64,000 nt of DNA, taken from NCBI GenBank assembly GCA_002706685.1, contig PALV01000010.1, positions 124,001-188,000 on the forward strand, in the 5' to 3' direction. This DNA is from Gammaproteobacteria bacterium. GTDB taxonomy: Bacteria; Pseudomonadota; Gammaproteobacteria; Pseudomonadales; Pseudohongiellaceae. The position numbers and the translations under genes were made by a program. This document shows positions 52,476 through 62,274 of this stretch, one piece after another (position 1 is the first letter of the stretch; each line of letters begins with the position of its first letter). The notes beneath the pieces are model-generated. The model worked only from the letters and a program-made list of their open reading frames with translations. It was not told where the DNA came from and did not search any database.

Positions 52476-55240
52476 GCCTGGTCCCAGTTTTCACCGACAC
52501 CAACATCAACAACCAGCGGCACGTCCAGTGACGCAGCGCTGACCATGCGAAATCGCACTCCCTCTGTCAGCAGATCCACGTCCGCTTCTGCGACCTCAAA
52601 AATCAATTCGTCATGTACCTGAAGGACCAGCCTGGCGTCCAGCACACCAGTCTGCAACCAGTGATCGATATCCACCATCGCCTGCTTGATGATGTCAGCG
52701 GCGGTTCCCTGCATGGGTGCATTAATCGCAGTGCGCTGGGCAGCCTTGCGCAGCATCCCGTTGCCGGCCTTGATGTCTGGCAGATACAGCCGTCGACCGA
52801 ACAGGGTCTCCACATAGCCTTTTTCCTCGGCCAGTTCCCGGGTGCGCTCCATGTATTCCAGGACGCCGGGGTAGCGTTCAAAGTAGCGGTCTACGTAAAG
52901 CTGGGCATCATGACGGTCGATTCCCAGTTGTCGCGCCAGGCCAAACGCAGACATGCCGTAGATCAGGCCAAAGTTGATGGCCTTGGCGCGCCGCCGCTGC
53001 TCGCCAGTGACTTCGTCCACGCCCACCCCAAAGACTTCGGCAGCAGTTGCCCGATGTACATCCTGAGCATTGGCAAATGCGGTGACCAGACCCTTGTCCT
53101 GGGACAGATGCGCCATGATGCGCAGCTCGACCTGCGAGTAATCAGCTGCTACCAGTCGGTAACCCGGAGCCGCGATGAAGGCCTGACGGATTTTGCGCCC
53201 CTCGGTGCTGCGTATCGGAATGTTCTGCAGGTTGGGCTCCGTTGATGACAGTCGTCCGGTGGCCGCTACCGCCTGTTGAAAGGTCGAATGGATACGGCGG
53301 GTACTGCGGTTTATCTGCAGCGGCAGCTTTTCTGTGTAGGTTGATTTCAGTTTACTGAGCCCGCGATGCTCCATGATCATGTTGGGCAGGTCGTACTCCA
53401 GCGCCAGCTCCTGCAACACGGCCTCGGCCGTGGAGGGTTGACCCTTGGGCGTCTTTTTCAGCACAGGTAAATTCATTTTTTCGTAAAGCACGGTCTGCAG
53501 CTGTTTCGGCGAACCCAGGTTAAAGGTCTCTCCGGCTTCCTTGTAGACCTGCTCCTCGAGCTCTGCCAGACGCTCGCACAGTGCGGCTGACTGTTCATGC
53601 AGCCGCTCCGGATCAACCGCAATACCGGTTCGTTCCATGCGTTGCAGAACCGGGCTCAGCGCCAGTTCAAAGTATCGATAAAGCCCCCATAGCTCACCGG
53701 TGCTCTCCAGCACGGCCTGCAATTTGTGGCGAAGCCGGAACGTCATGTCGGCGCGCGGCGCCAGCCAGTCAAGCGCGGCCTGCGGATCGCATTGACTGAC
53801 CGGGAGTTTGTTTCGGCCCGAGCCGAGCAGGGCATCCTGCGACTTCAGCGACTGCTGCAGGTAGTAGTGACTGACATCTTCCAGGCTGTGATTGTTGGCC
53901 ACCGAGTTCAATACGTAAGAAGCCAGGTGCGTGTCGAATCGCCAGCCTCGGACTGCAATGTCATGATTCTGCATCAGATGAGCCAGACGTTTGCTGTCGT
54001 GCGCCACTTTGTGGATTGACGGATCCTGCAGGACTGGTTTGAGCAATTGCAGACATTCCCGCCGATCGAGATTGGATGCTGACTCAAGGCTGTCGTGGGC
54101 GAGGGGCAGATAGACTGCCTGACCTGGTTCCCAGCTGAAGGCCAGTCCGATGACCTGGGCAGACATGAAGTGCTCATTAGCATCAAACAACGCAGCCACC
54201 GCGAATTGACCTGCGGATTTGATCGCCTTGATGGTGCTTTTCAGAGCCTCAGTGTCCGCCAGTAACTCGTAGTCCTGCCGCGAGGTCTCCAGCTCACTCA
54301 GATCAGGCCCATCGGTCTCGGCAGGGTCGGTAACTCCCAGATCTTCACGCACGGCAGCCAGCTGCTCGGAGGAGATCTCTACACCCTGTGATTCCAGCTC
54401 CTTGGTCCAGGTCTTGAATTCGAATTCACTGAACAGCGCCATCAGCTGCGCCGGGTCCGGCTCTTCGGGGATCAGCTCACCGATGGAAATATCCAGGGAC
54501 ACATCCAGTTTGATGGTGGCCAGCTCGTATGACAGACGCAACTGTTCGATGTTATCTCGCAGCTTTTCGCCGATCTTGCCGCCAATTTTGTCGGCGTTCT
54601 CAATAATGGCATCCATGGATCCGTATTCCTGCAGCCATTTCACCGCTGTCTTTGGCCCGACCCCTGGTACACCCGGTATGTTGTCCACCTTGTCGCCCGT
54701 CAACGCGAGAAAGTCGACTATTCGCTCTGGTGGCAGGCTGAACTTTTTGTTGACTCCTTCAATATCAAGCCGCTCATTTGTCATTGTATTGATCAGAGTG
54801 ACGTGATCACTTACTAACTGGGCAAGGTCTTTATCGCCGGTAGATACCAGTGTCTCCCGTTGCTGCGTGGTCGCCTGACAGGCCAGGGTACCGATGACAT
54901 CATCGGCTTCAACATCCGGGATCACCAGCAGCGGCAGGCCCATAGCTTTGATGATTTGGTGGATCGGTTCAATCTGACTGCGCAGCTCATCGGGCATTGG
55001 CGGGCGATGGGCTTTATATTCCTTGTAGATCTCATTACGAAAAGTGTCGCCCTTGGCGTCAAATACAACGGCAATGGGGCTTTCCGGATACTCTTTCTGG
55101 AGACTGCGGATCATGCTGATGACGCCCTTTATGGCGCCAGTCGGCTGGCCTTTGCTGCTGACCAGAGGTGGCAGGGCGTGATAGGCCCGGAAAAGATAGG
55201 AAGATCCGTCAATGAGGATTAGAGGGCTGACTGATGCCAT
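52469..55240 (-). CDS. polA: DNA polymerase I
   Basis: The 923-aa protein has a 5' nuclease domain (about 1-300; [14 protein letters not shown], and [23 protein letters not shown]), a 3'-5' exonuclease-like domain (about 330-515) and the polymerase (about 520-923; [34 protein letters not shown], and [11 protein letters not shown]). The polymerase and flap nuclease look intact. In the exonuclease domain the Exo I DxE reads [11 protein letters not shown] (346-356) and the Exo III Tyr/Asp positions read Trp492 and Arg496, so proofreading is probably lost while the fold remains. This is judged by eye against E. coli PolA. Confidence 0.95.
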   Translation of the reverse strand: MASVSPLILIDGSSYLFRAYHALPPLVSSKGQPTGAIKGVISMIRSLQKEYPESPIAVVFDAKGDTFRNEIYKEYKAHRPPMPDELRSQIEPIHQIIKAMGLPLLVIPDVEADDVIGTLACQATTQQRETLVSTGDKDLAQLVSDHVTLINTMTNERLDIEGVNKKFSLPPERIVDFLALTGDKVDNIPGVPGVGPKTAVKWLQEYGSMDAIIENADKIGGKIGEKLRDNIEQLRLSYELATIKLDVSLDISIGELIPEEPDPAQLMALFSEFEFKTWTKELESQGVEISSEQLAAVREDLGVTDPAETDGPDLSELETSRQDYELLADTEALKSTIKAIKSAGQFAVAALFDANEHFMSAQVIGLAFSWEPGQAVYLPLAHDSLESASNLDRRECLQLLKPVLQDPSIHKVAHDSKRLAHLMQNHDIAVRGWRFDTHLASYVLNSVANNHSLEDVSHYYLQQSLKSQDALLGSGRNKLPVSQCDPQAALDWLAPRADMTFRLRHKLQAVLESTGELWGLYRYFELALSPVLQRMERTGIAVDPERLHEQSAALCERLAELEEQVYKEAGETFNLGSPKQLQTVLYEKMNLPVLKKTPKGQPSTAEAVLQELALEYDLPNMIMEHRGLSKLKSTYTEKLPLQINRSTRRIHSTFQQAVAATGRLSSTEPNLQNIPIRSTEGRKIRQAFIAAPGYRLVAADYSQVELRIMAHLSQDKGLVTAFANAQDVHRATAAEVFGVGVDEVTGEQRRRAKAINFGLIYGMSAFGLARQLGIDRHDAQLYVDRYFERYPGVLEYMERTRELAEEKGYVETLFGRRLYLPDIKAGNGMLRKAAQRTAINAPMQGTAADIIKQAMVDIDHWLQTGVLDARLVLQVHDELIFEVAEADVDLLTEGVRFRMVSAASLDVPLVVDVGVGENWDQAH

Positions 55241-55267
55241 GGCGTGGGACGTCCGCTGTGCTTTGCA

Positions 55268-55403
55268 GGCTGTTGAAAAACTATCTTCTTTGCCATTGCT
55301 TCGTTAAAAACAGGCTCAAAATGCTCATTTACTCCGTGTAAACTGCGCTTTCTCGCCTGTTTTTGCCTCGCACTGACTGCCTCGATTACGTTTTTCAGCC
55401 GCC
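55268..55403. repeat. MITE-like 136-nt palindromic element
   Basis: Terminal inverted repeats GGCTGTTGAAAAAC (55268-55281) and GTTTTTCAGCCGCC (55390-55403) match at 12 of 14 positions. Inside, AAAAACAGGC (55306-55315) pairs perfectly with GCCTGTTTTT (55355-55364), and TTTAC / GTAAA near 55329-55342 forms a small central stem. It has no open frame and lies between polA and znuA. It looks like a small non-autonomous mobile element or a structured repeat, since similar sequences recur in marine gammaproteobacteria (recollection, not checked). Confidence 0.6.
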
Positions 55404-55410
55404 TTTTAGG

Positions 55411-56352
55411 TTAGTTTGATGAAACCTGACACCGCTTGAAGGCATTGGCAAGGTTTTCCATCAAGTTTACATAAGCCTGGGGGCCGGAGGTCAAGGCCTG
55501 TCCCGTGGTATCTGCCTGAATCCGGTTGACCGGCTGGTTGCCGAGCAGTGTATTCACGGTGCTGGCCTGCGCCGTGACATCTTCCAGTACGCAGGTCAGC
55601 GGACGCTCTTCAATGGCTCTGCGAACCGCCAGCATGTGGCGCACACCTGGCTGAAGCTCCTCGCTCTCCACAAATACCAGCTGATGACTCAGGTTGAACT
55701 GGCGCTCAAAATACTGGAAGGCGTTGTGATACACCGCATAGTCCGTGTTTTGCAACGGCATCAGATCGGCCTGAAGACGGTCTCTCAGAGAGATCAGCTG
55801 TTGTGAAAAGCTGGCCAGATTATCCTGGTAACGACCTGCATTGACTGGGTCCAGAGCGGACAGTTTGCTCACCATGGCCTGGGCAATCAGCAAGGCATTA
55901 TCGGTATCCAGCCAGATGTGGGGGTCAATGCTGTGACCGTGCTTATGCTGATGGCCTGCATGATCACCCTGCTGCGGAATGAGAATCTCGACATCATCGT
56001 GGTCGTCATACCCGGCGTGGTGCACCTTCAGGCCTGGCAGTGCGAGCACCTCGACGGTTTCAGTGTCACGTTCGGCAAGAGTGTCGGCCAGCCAGGTTTC
56101 CAGTTCGGGGCCCACCCAGACCAGCAGATTGGCCGTGCTGATGGCGCGAACAGTGGAGGGTTTCATCACAAAGTGGTGATAGGATTGATTGGCAGGAATC
56201 AGCACCGCCGGCTCTGAAACACCATCGGTAACAGCATGGGCGATCAGTTGCAGTGGCTTGATACTGGTAACAACGGTAACCTGCGCCGCTGCTACATGGC
56301 TGAGCATCAGTGTAAGACTGACTGCCAGAATAGTTCGTAACATTGGGATCAT
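55411..56352 (-). CDS. znuA: Zinc ABC transporter substrate-binding protein ZnuA
   Basis: This 313-aa periplasmic zinc-binding lipocalin-free cluster A-I protein has a signal peptide (about 1-23, ending VAAA). The His/Asp-rich loop (about 115-146, with HDD and HAGHQHKHGH) is typical of ZnuA, and ligands occur in SYHHFVMKPS and SIDPHIWLD. It diverges from znuC across a gap holding a Zur box. The sequence ends just beside the MITE-like element. Confidence 0.94.
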   Translation of the reverse strand: MIPMLRTILAVSLTLMLSHVAAAQVTVVTSIKPLQLIAHAVTDGVSEPAVLIPANQSYHHFVMKPSTVRAISTANLLVWVGPELETWLADTLAERDTETVEVLALPGLKVHHAGYDDHDDVEILIPQQGDHAGHQHKHGHSIDPHIWLDTDNALLIAQAMVSKLSALDPVNAGRYQDNLASFSQQLISLRDRLQADLMPLQNTDYAVYHNAFQYFERQFNLSHQLVFVESEELQPGVRHMLAVRRAIEERPLTCVLEDVTAQASTVNTLLGNQPVNRIQADTTGQALTSGPQAYVNLMENLANAFKRCQVSSN

Positions 56353-56364
56353 CTGTCATCAAAA

Positions 56365-56387
56365 GAAATGCTATCATATACCATTTT
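56365..56387. promoter_or_regulatory. Zur box
   Basis: The 23-mer starts GAAATG and ends CATTTT around CTATCATATAC, close to the gammaproteobacterial Zur operator (GAAATGTTATA... with dyad symmetry). It lies 12 bases upstream of znuA and about 120 upstream of znuC, so it could repress both directions when zinc is sufficient. No zur gene is in this window. Confidence 0.8.
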
Positions 56388-56506
56388 GCGCAAAAGCTCC
56401 ATCATCGCCCTCCCACGTGCCGCTATCCTGCAGTTGGTGCAGATGTCAGCCAGGGGCCTGAATTAGATGATCGATGCAGTCGCCACGGGTAGTTCAAGGA
56501 TTTCAT

Positions 56507-57274
56507 ATGAGCCATGAAACATTAGTTGAAGCCAGGGATGTAAGCCTCAGCCTGGGTGGCCGAAAAATTCTGGATCGTGTGAATCTGACACTGACCAAGG
56601 GCAAGCTCCTGACACTGATTGGTCCCAATGGCGCCGGCAAAACCACACTGGTAAGAATCGTGCTGGGGTTGATGCAGGGAGAATCGGGCAAGCTGGTGCG
56701 CAAACCTGGTCTGCGTATTGGTTATATGCCGCAGAAAGTATTTGTCGAACCCACCCTGCCTCTGACCGTCGAACGCTTTATCCAGCTCGGCGCCCGCGGA
56801 CAAAAAGTGGTCGCGGCCAACAAGGTGCTGGACGAGGTCAAAGTAGGGCACCTGCTCAGACAACAGGTTTCCGCGCTGTCCGGTGGGGAAATGCAGCGCG
56901 TTCTGCTGGCGCGCGCGTTAAGCCACTCGCCAGATCTGCTGGTGCTTGATGAGCCGGCCCAGGGTGTCGACATTAATGGTCAGACGGAGCTGTACGAATT
57001 GATCAACACCATTCGTGAGCGGCACCATTGCGGAGTGATGATGGTGTCTCATGACCTGCACCTGGTCATGGCCGCCACCGACGAAGTCATCTGTCTGAAC
57101 CAGCACATATGCTGTCATGGCAAACCTGAACATGTGAGCAATGATCCGGCCTACCTGGCGCTATTCGGCAAGAGACAGGCAGCCACACTGGCAGTTTATA
57201 CTCACCACCACAACCATGATCACGATATCGCTGGCGATGTCATCAAGCCAAAGGACGGCCACCGCCATGTATGA
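56507..57274 (+). CDS. znuC: Zinc ABC transporter ATP-binding protein ZnuC
   Basis: The 255-aa ATPase has Walker [11 protein letters not shown], signature [15 protein letters not shown], Walker [13 protein letters not shown], and the His switch VSHDLH. An in-frame ATG lies at 56474, but AGGA is 6-7 bases before ATG 56507, which I take. The C-terminus has a histidine-rich tail (THHHNHDHD) usual in ZnuC. It overlaps znuB by 8 bases. Confidence 0.94.
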   Translation: MSHETLVEARDVSLSLGGRKILDRVNLTLTKGKLLTLIGPNGAGKTTLVRIVLGLMQGESGKLVRKPGLRIGYMPQKVFVEPTLPLTVERFIQLGARGQKVVAANKVLDEVKVGHLLRQQVSALSGGEMQRVLLARALSHSPDLLVLDEPAQGVDINGQTELYELINTIRERHHCGVMMVSHDLHLVMAATDEVICLNQHICCHGKPEHVSNDPAYLALFGKRQAATLAVYTHHHNHDHDIAGDVIKPKDGHRHV

Positions 57275-58055
57275 TTTTATCATTTACGCCGTTATCGCCG
57301 GGCTTCTGATAGCCGCGCTGGCAGGGCCGCTTGGGTGCTTTGTAGTCTGGCGCCGCATGTCCTACTTTGGCGATACCCTGGCGCATTCGTCGCTGCTCGG
57401 TGTTGCTCTGGCCATCGTCGCCAGTATCAATCTGCAGCTTGCCATCATTATCAGTTGCGCCGTGTTTGCGGCGATTCTGCTGCTGCTGGAAAAAAGGCAA
57501 ATGCTTGCCACTGACACACTGCTCGGCATCATCGCCCACAGCACGCTGGCTTTTGGCCTGCTGATTCTGTCACTGTCAGACATGGTGCAGGTGAATCTGA
57601 TGGCGTTTCTGTTCGGCGACCTGCTGACCATTACGCAACAGGATCTTATCTGGATAGTCGCGACCTGCGTGGTGCTGGCGGGGCTTCTGTATCACTTCTG
57701 GGGAGAGTTTCTGGCGTTGACCGTTCATAAAGAGCTGGCCATAGTCGAGGGTCTGCCAGTAGAACGGCTTTATGCACTGCTGGTGCTGATGATTGCGATG
57801 CTGATCGCGGTGGCCATGAAGATCGTGGGTGTTCTGCTGATCACTTCCTTGCTCATCATTCCGGCCGCTGCAGCCAGACGACTGGCCAGCACGCCGGAAC
57901 AGATGGCATTGGGCGCCGCAGTAATCGGTTGCCTGGCCGTGGCAGGTGGTGTCACGCTGTCTTTCTATCTGGACACACCGGCAGGCCCTTCGATTGTAGC
58001 CTGCGCATGTGTTTGCTTCCTGCTCATTTACGCCCGTCCGGTAACGCGCGCTTAA
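57267..58055 (+). CDS. znuB: Zinc ABC transporter permease ZnuB
   Basis: The 262-aa inner-membrane protein has about eight TM helices and the ABC-3 family features: [31 protein letters not shown], and [26 protein letters not shown]. The frame is open from 57141, inside znuC, but the family start is [12 protein letters not shown] at ATG 57267. It ends tail to tail with the SCO1 gene with 4 bases of overlap. Confidence 0.94.
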   Translation: MYDFIIYAVIAGLLIAALAGPLGCFVVWRRMSYFGDTLAHSSLLGVALAIVASINLQLAIIISCAVFAAILLLLEKRQMLATDTLLGIIAHSTLAFGLLILSLSDMVQVNLMAFLFGDLLTITQQDLIWIVATCVVLAGLLYHFWGEFLALTVHKELAIVEGLPVERLYALLVLMIAMLIAVAMKIVGVLLITSLLIIPAAAARRLASTPEQMALGAAVIGCLAVAGGVTLSFYLDTPAGPSIVACACVCFLLIYARPVTRA

Positions 58056-58723
58056 AGCGTGTTGCGGATGATCCGGTAGGTTTCGCTGATCTGGTCCCGC
58101 TTGATATTCGGCTCCAGGAAACCGCGGTAGCGACCCTCAGGATCAATCAGCAGGATGTTGCCGCTGTGGTCAACCATGAAGTTTTGTGGCTGACCGCCAT
58201 CCGGCGCTGGCACCGGCATGATTCCATGCGCAATAAAAAGCTCGCTGGCCAGTTGTGATACCTGGCGATACTCTCCGTTGAGACCCAGAAAATCCTCATG
58301 GTAGGCCTGCATGAAATCTGCGATTTTTGCGGTGTCGTCGCGGAAGGGGTCAACGCTGATCATTACAACCTGTGTGTCATCCTGAAGGGGGTCACCTTCC
58401 AGATCATTATAGAAGCCAGTCAGCTCAAACATGGTCAAGGGGCAGATATCGGGACAGTTGGTGAAACCGAAAAACACCATGGTCCAGTTACCTTGCAGAG
58501 ATTCCTCTGTGAAAGGCTGACCGTAGTGATCCACCAGGTCAAACTCACTGATGGCCACAGGCGCTTCATAAATCATCGCGCCCATCTCACGCAGCTCTTC
58601 AGCAGAAACCTGCTCCTGCTGAGCTGCGCGATTGTTGTCAGCGTACCGTGCATAGGTCATGTAAAAAACGATAACCACCCAGACAAGGCACAGAATGAGG
58701 GTCAGTTTTACGCCTTTTTTCAT
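58052..58723 (-). CDS. SCO1/SenC copper chaperone
   Basis: This 223-aa membrane-anchored thioredoxin-fold protein delivers copper to the CuA site of cytochrome oxidase subunit II. An N-terminal helix (about 8-25) acts as anchor. The copper ligands are the cysteines in FTNCPDICPL and the later His in NFMVDHSG. Its presence beside cyoE and cox genes fits oxidase assembly. It is 33 bases downstream of cyoE. Confidence 0.93.
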   Translation of the reverse strand: MKKGVKLTLILCLVWVVIVFYMTYARYADNNRAAQQEQVSAEELREMGAMIYEAPVAISEFDLVDHYGQPFTEESLQGNWTMVFFGFTNCPDICPLTMFELTGFYNDLEGDPLQDDTQVVMISVDPFRDDTAKIADFMQAYHEDFLGLNGEYRQVSQLASELFIAHGIMPVPAPDGGQPQNFMVDHSGNILLIDPEGRYRGFLEPNIKRDQISETYRIIRNTL

Positions 58724-58756
58724 AATTTACTGCCTGCTATGAAAAGTTTGCGAAAG

Positions 58757-59662
58757 TCAGATCGTGAAGTAGTGATCAAGCAAAAGAACCGGGAACAGCA
58801 CCATCAGATAGATGATGGAGTATTTGAAAGTATCCATGGCCGTTGATGGCTTGGGCCGGAACATCAGCAGCAGCGACCATATCAGGAAGCCAACGCCGAG
58901 CACCACTGCGGCAAGCAGATAGAGCAGACCACTCATGCCAATCAGCCAGGGCAGGATGCTGACCAGCAACAGGATAATGGTGTAGAGAATAATGTGGATC
59001 TTGGTGAGATGTTCGCCATGGGTGACAGGCAGCATGGGGATGCCGGTTTTGGCGTACTCATCCTTACGGTATATGGCCAGCGCCCAGAAGTGCGGTGGCG
59101 TCCAGGCGAAGATGATCAGCACCAGAATCAAGGCACCGGGCTCAATGGTGCCGGTCACTGCGGCCCAGCCAAGCAGGGGGGGCATGGCGCCTGACAGGCC
59201 CCCGATGACAATGTTCTGGGGTGTTGCACGCTTCAGGTAACCGGTGTAGATAAAGGCATAGCCAATAAAAGAAGCCAGTGTCAGCCAGGCGCTCAGCGGG
59301 TTTACCCAGACCAGCATGATCGCCATGCCGGCTATGCCAATGATCGCTGCAAACCAGGCGGCCTGCCGCGGAGCAACACGACCCTGCGGCATGGGGCGGT
59401 TAATGGTTCGGCGCATGACAGCGTCAACCTTGCGGTCGATAAGGTGGTTAACCACGGCGCCAGAGCCGGCAACCAGCGCAATGCCAATATTGCCGAGTAT
59501 CAGGATGTCCAGCGGCACCATGCCAGGAACCGCCAGAAACATGCCAACCAGGGAGGTCAGAATCATCAACATGACCACCCGTGGCTTGCACATTTCATAA
59601 TAGTCGCGCCAGCTTGCGGTCTGATTGTGCGTCAGTTCTGTCACGGAGATCTCTCTCTGCAT
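58757..59662 (-). CDS. cyoE: Protoheme IX farnesyltransferase (heme O synthase)
   Basis: This 301-aa UbiA-superfamily enzyme with about nine TM helices farnesylates heme B to heme O for terminal oxidases. The Asp-rich motif NHLIDRKVDAVMRRTINRP and the second DEYAKTGIPMLP motif are intact. The frame is open to 59692; I use ATG 59662 because AGGTG lies just upstream and the conserved part begins ASWRDYYEMCKPRVV. It is transcribed away from the cox genes. Confidence 0.94.
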   Translation of the reverse strand: MQREISVTELTHNQTASWRDYYEMCKPRVVMLMILTSLVGMFLAVPGMVPLDILILGNIGIALVAGSGAVVNHLIDRKVDAVMRRTINRPMPQGRVAPRQAAWFAAIIGIAGMAIMLVWVNPLSAWLTLASFIGYAFIYTGYLKRATPQNIVIGGLSGAMPPLLGWAAVTGTIEPGALILVLIIFAWTPPHFWALAIYRKDEYAKTGIPMLPVTHGEHLTKIHIILYTIILLLVSILPWLIGMSGLLYLLAAVVLGVGFLIWSLLLMFRPKPSTAMDTFKYSIIYLMVLFPVLLLDHYFTI

Positions 59663-59967
59663 ACACCTGCGCCACGGACTTCGGGCGGGCATGTCTACTG
59701 TGAATTTATCGGGGGTTGGCTATTGTAACGTAAATCAGTCTACGATAGAAAAAACAAGACAAATTATTTTTGGAGGAGTAAATTGATATCGAGAGCGGCC
59801 TGAAAGGTCAAGTCCGCTGCTCAAGGGAAATGGCCCCAAGCCGACCCAGCAAGACCGGCAGCAGGGTCTCAGTCTGTTGATTTAGTGTCATCTGAAATTG
59901 CGGAGCAGGTGTATACAAGACTGATAGATGTACAAAGAAGCGATCCAAAAACAGAAGGAGAAGCTAA
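59663..59967. other. Intergenic region upstream of cyoE and the 59968 gene
   Basis: This gap of about 305 bases separates divergent genes. I see no tRNA, long palindrome or clear promoter. One strong GGAGGAG at about 59773 is followed by a TTG frame of only six codons before a stop, so no gene is called. AAGGAG at about 59957-59962 serves the next gene. Confidence 0.5.
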
Positions 59968-60507
59968 ATGAGATGTATCTATTATTTGTCACCCACCCTC
60001 AAAAGCACCCATCAGATCTCAGACGATCTGCACTCCATCGGCGTGGATGACTGGTTTCTGCATATCCACAGCAAGGACGAGAGCGGGCTGGTCAAAGAGC
60101 ATCTTCACTCGAGCAATTATTTTGAAACCCTGGACTTTATTCGCGAAGGATTCATCGGCGCTGGAATCGGCTTTGTCGCGGGCCTGATTTTTGCCGGCCT
60201 GATCGGCATGACTGATCCCTTTGCGGTATCCATCCCCTGGTACGCCTTTGCGGCCATCGTGTTTCTGGTCACCTGTTTTGGTGCCTGGGTAGGCGGCCTG
60301 ACTGGTGTGATGAATGAGAACAAAAAGATCGCTCACTTCCACGACGATATTAAAGCTGGCAAGTATCTTGTTCTGATTTACGCGAAGGAAAAGCAGGTCA
60401 AGAAAGTGCAGGAGATGATGACCAACAAGCATCCCGAGGCACAACTTGCTGCTATTGACCCTCACTTCCTGAACCCATTTGCAGACCTGCAGATGGTCCG
60501 TGCCTGA
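59968..60507 (+). CDS. Small membrane protein of unknown function
   Basis: This 179-aa protein has two TM helices (about 61-82, FIGAGIGFVAGLIFAGLIG with a glycine-zipper pattern, and about 90-113) between cytosolic alpha/beta ends. The first 55 residues look like a small fold with GVDDWFLHIHSKDE, and the end has a KVQEMMTNKHP helix. AAGGAG lies 7 bases before the ATG. It resembles stress-related DUF1269-type membrane proteins in layout, but I do not assign a family. It stands alone between cyoE and coxB. Confidence 0.6.
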   Translation: MRCIYYLSPTLKSTHQISDDLHSIGVDDWFLHIHSKDESGLVKEHLHSSNYFETLDFIREGFIGAGIGFVAGLIFAGLIGMTDPFAVSIPWYAFAAIVFLVTCFGAWVGGLTGVMNENKKIAHFHDDIKAGKYLVLIYAKEKQVKKVQEMMTNKHPEAQLAAIDPHFLNPFADLQMVRA

Positions 60508-60836
60508 TTGCTTCACAGCAGTTGTTGCACAGACTAAAACAATACTATACGATCCAAAGGGATGGTGGTTTACACCGCCATCCCTGCTTGAATGTTTGAT
60601 GTAACAAGTACGATGTAACACCGTTGAGTACCCGTCCGAAAGATAACAAGAAAGGGAGGGACCCGCGTTGTGAACGGCATTTGTTTTCACGTTCGATGTC
60701 AACGACGTAACCAGGACATTCACCACCCGATGCTGCTGCCTGTGCAGTGCATCCGGCCTTTTATTTTTATCTTTCGCTGTACAGTTGCTGTATCCACTGT
60801 TGTCCGTGCTCGCACTTTCACAAGGATATCCCGCGT
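60508..60836 (+). other. Intergenic region before coxB with a hairpin
   Basis: This 329-base gap holds an 11-bp hairpin at 60558-60585 (AGGGATGGTGG / CCGCCATCCCT, one G-U pair), shortly after the 59968 gene. It lacks a T-run, so it is at best a Rho-independent terminator of weak type. The remainder should hold the coxB promoter, but I see no confident -10/-35 pair. An open frame into it from coxB (from 60747) has Cys-rich, unlikely sequence and is not used. Confidence 0.5.
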
Positions 60837-62204
60837 ATGGCTATTGCAGTTGTTCTCGTCCTGTTGGTCGTTGGCTCCGTCGTCTTTCACTTTGCCAGTC
60901 CGTGGTGGTTTACTGAAATCGCCTCAAACTGGGCAAACATCGACTTCACGGTTAATCTCACTTTCTGGGTAACCGGCTTTGTATTCATAGCCGTAAACCT
61001 TTTCCTGGCCTACAGTGTCTATCAGTATCGCCAACGCAAGGGCGAGGCTAGCAAGGCTGTATATGAGCCCGAAAATGCCCGCCTTGAAACTGGCCTGACA
61101 GTTATCACCACACTGGGTGTTGCTGCATTGCTGGCGCCAGGTCTGTTTGTTTGGGCCCAGTTTGTTACCGTCCCGGAAGAAGCCAGCGAATTCGAAGCCT
61201 TCGCGTCACAATGGCAATGGTCCTTCCGATACCCTGGTGCTGACGGCCAGCTTGGCACTGCCGATATCCAGCACATTACTGAAACCAACCCCTGGGGCAT
61301 CAACCCTGACGACCCGAACGGGCAGGACGATGTGGTGGTCAAAAAGCCCTACATGGCACTTCCGCTCAACGAGCCAGCCAAGGTACTGCTCCGCTCCCGA
61401 GATGTACTGCATAACTACACCGTACCCCATTTCCGCGTGAAGATGGACATGGTGCCGGGTATGGTTTCTTACATGTGGCTGGAACCAACCCGTACCGGCG
61501 TGTTTGATATTCTCTGCGAGCAATACTGCGGGCTTGGTCACCACATCATGCGCGGCCGGGTCGAAATCATGGAACCGGGCGATTTCCAGACCTGGCTTGC
61601 TGATCAGCCCACTTTTGCTGAAACCCAGGCCCAACCGGCTGCCGACGTCGCGGCTGGCCAGCAGTCATACATGGTCTGCGCCAGCTGCCATGGGCAGAAC
61701 GGCGAAGGCAACCGTGCCCTGAATGCGCCTGCACTGGCGGGATTGCAGCCCTGGTACATTGAACGCCAGCTGCGCTACTACTCTGAAGGGGTGCGTGGCG
61801 CCAATCCGGAAGACACCACCGGCCAATCCATGGCACCCATGGCAAATATGGTCAACTCTGATACCGCTAGACGCAATGTAGCGGCGTACATCGAAACCCT
61901 TTCCGGTAACGACTCTGCTCAGACCACCGTCAGCGGCGATATCGATCGCGGCGCACGCATCTACAGCGCCAATTGTGCGGCCTGCCATGGTGACGACGGC
62001 CGCGGCAGCTGGGCAACGGACGCACCTGCGCTGGCGGGTATGGACGACTGGTACCTTGCGCTGCAGCTGGAAAAATACCGCAGCGGCATTCGCGGCCAGC
62101 ACCGTGATGACGATTATGGTTACCAGATGACATCGATGGTGAAGGCGATGCGCACAGAAGAACAGCAGAATGACGTCATTGCCTATATCAATTCGCTGCG
62201 CTGA
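60837..62204 (+). CDS. coxB: Cytochrome c oxidase subunit II with two cytochrome c domains
   Basis: This 455-aa protein has two N-terminal TM helices (about 1-20 and 38-62), a CuA domain (about 85-255) and two C-terminal cytochrome c domains (about 270-355 and 368-455). The CuA ligands are Cys227, Glu228, Cys231, His235 and Met238 (CEQYCGLGHHIM), with a further His in the LHNYTVPHF strand. Heme c attaches at CASCH (281-285) and CAACH (380-384). A caa3-type subunit II with two hemes is less common than the single-heme form. ATG 60837 is preceded by AAGGA at a wide spacing. coxA follows after 70 bases. Confidence 0.93.
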   Translation: MAIAVVLVLLVVGSVVFHFASPWWFTEIASNWANIDFTVNLTFWVTGFVFIAVNLFLAYSVYQYRQRKGEASKAVYEPENARLETGLTVITTLGVAALLAPGLFVWAQFVTVPEEASEFEAFASQWQWSFRYPGADGQLGTADIQHITETNPWGINPDDPNGQDDVVVKKPYMALPLNEPAKVLLRSRDVLHNYTVPHFRVKMDMVPGMVSYMWLEPTRTGVFDILCEQYCGLGHHIMRGRVEIMEPGDFQTWLADQPTFAETQAQPAADVAAGQQSYMVCASCHGQNGEGNRALNAPALAGLQPWYIERQLRYYSEGVRGANPEDTTGQSMAPMANMVNSDTARRNVAAYIETLSGNDSAQTTVSGDIDRGARIYSANCAACHGDDGRGSWATDAPALAGMDDWYLALQLEKYRSGIRGQHRDDDYGYQMTSMVKAMRTEEQQNDVIAYINSLR

Positions 62205-62274
62205 GAGACCGGGCAGGACTTTACAACAATAATTTGAATAGCTGGACAGGGTTCTACACCCGGAGGATGTTTAC

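Noticed and set aside
60747..60836. Longer N-terminus for coxB
   Set aside because: The 30 extra residues are Cys- and His-rich and unlike a subunit II start. The first TM helix follows directly from ATG 60837.
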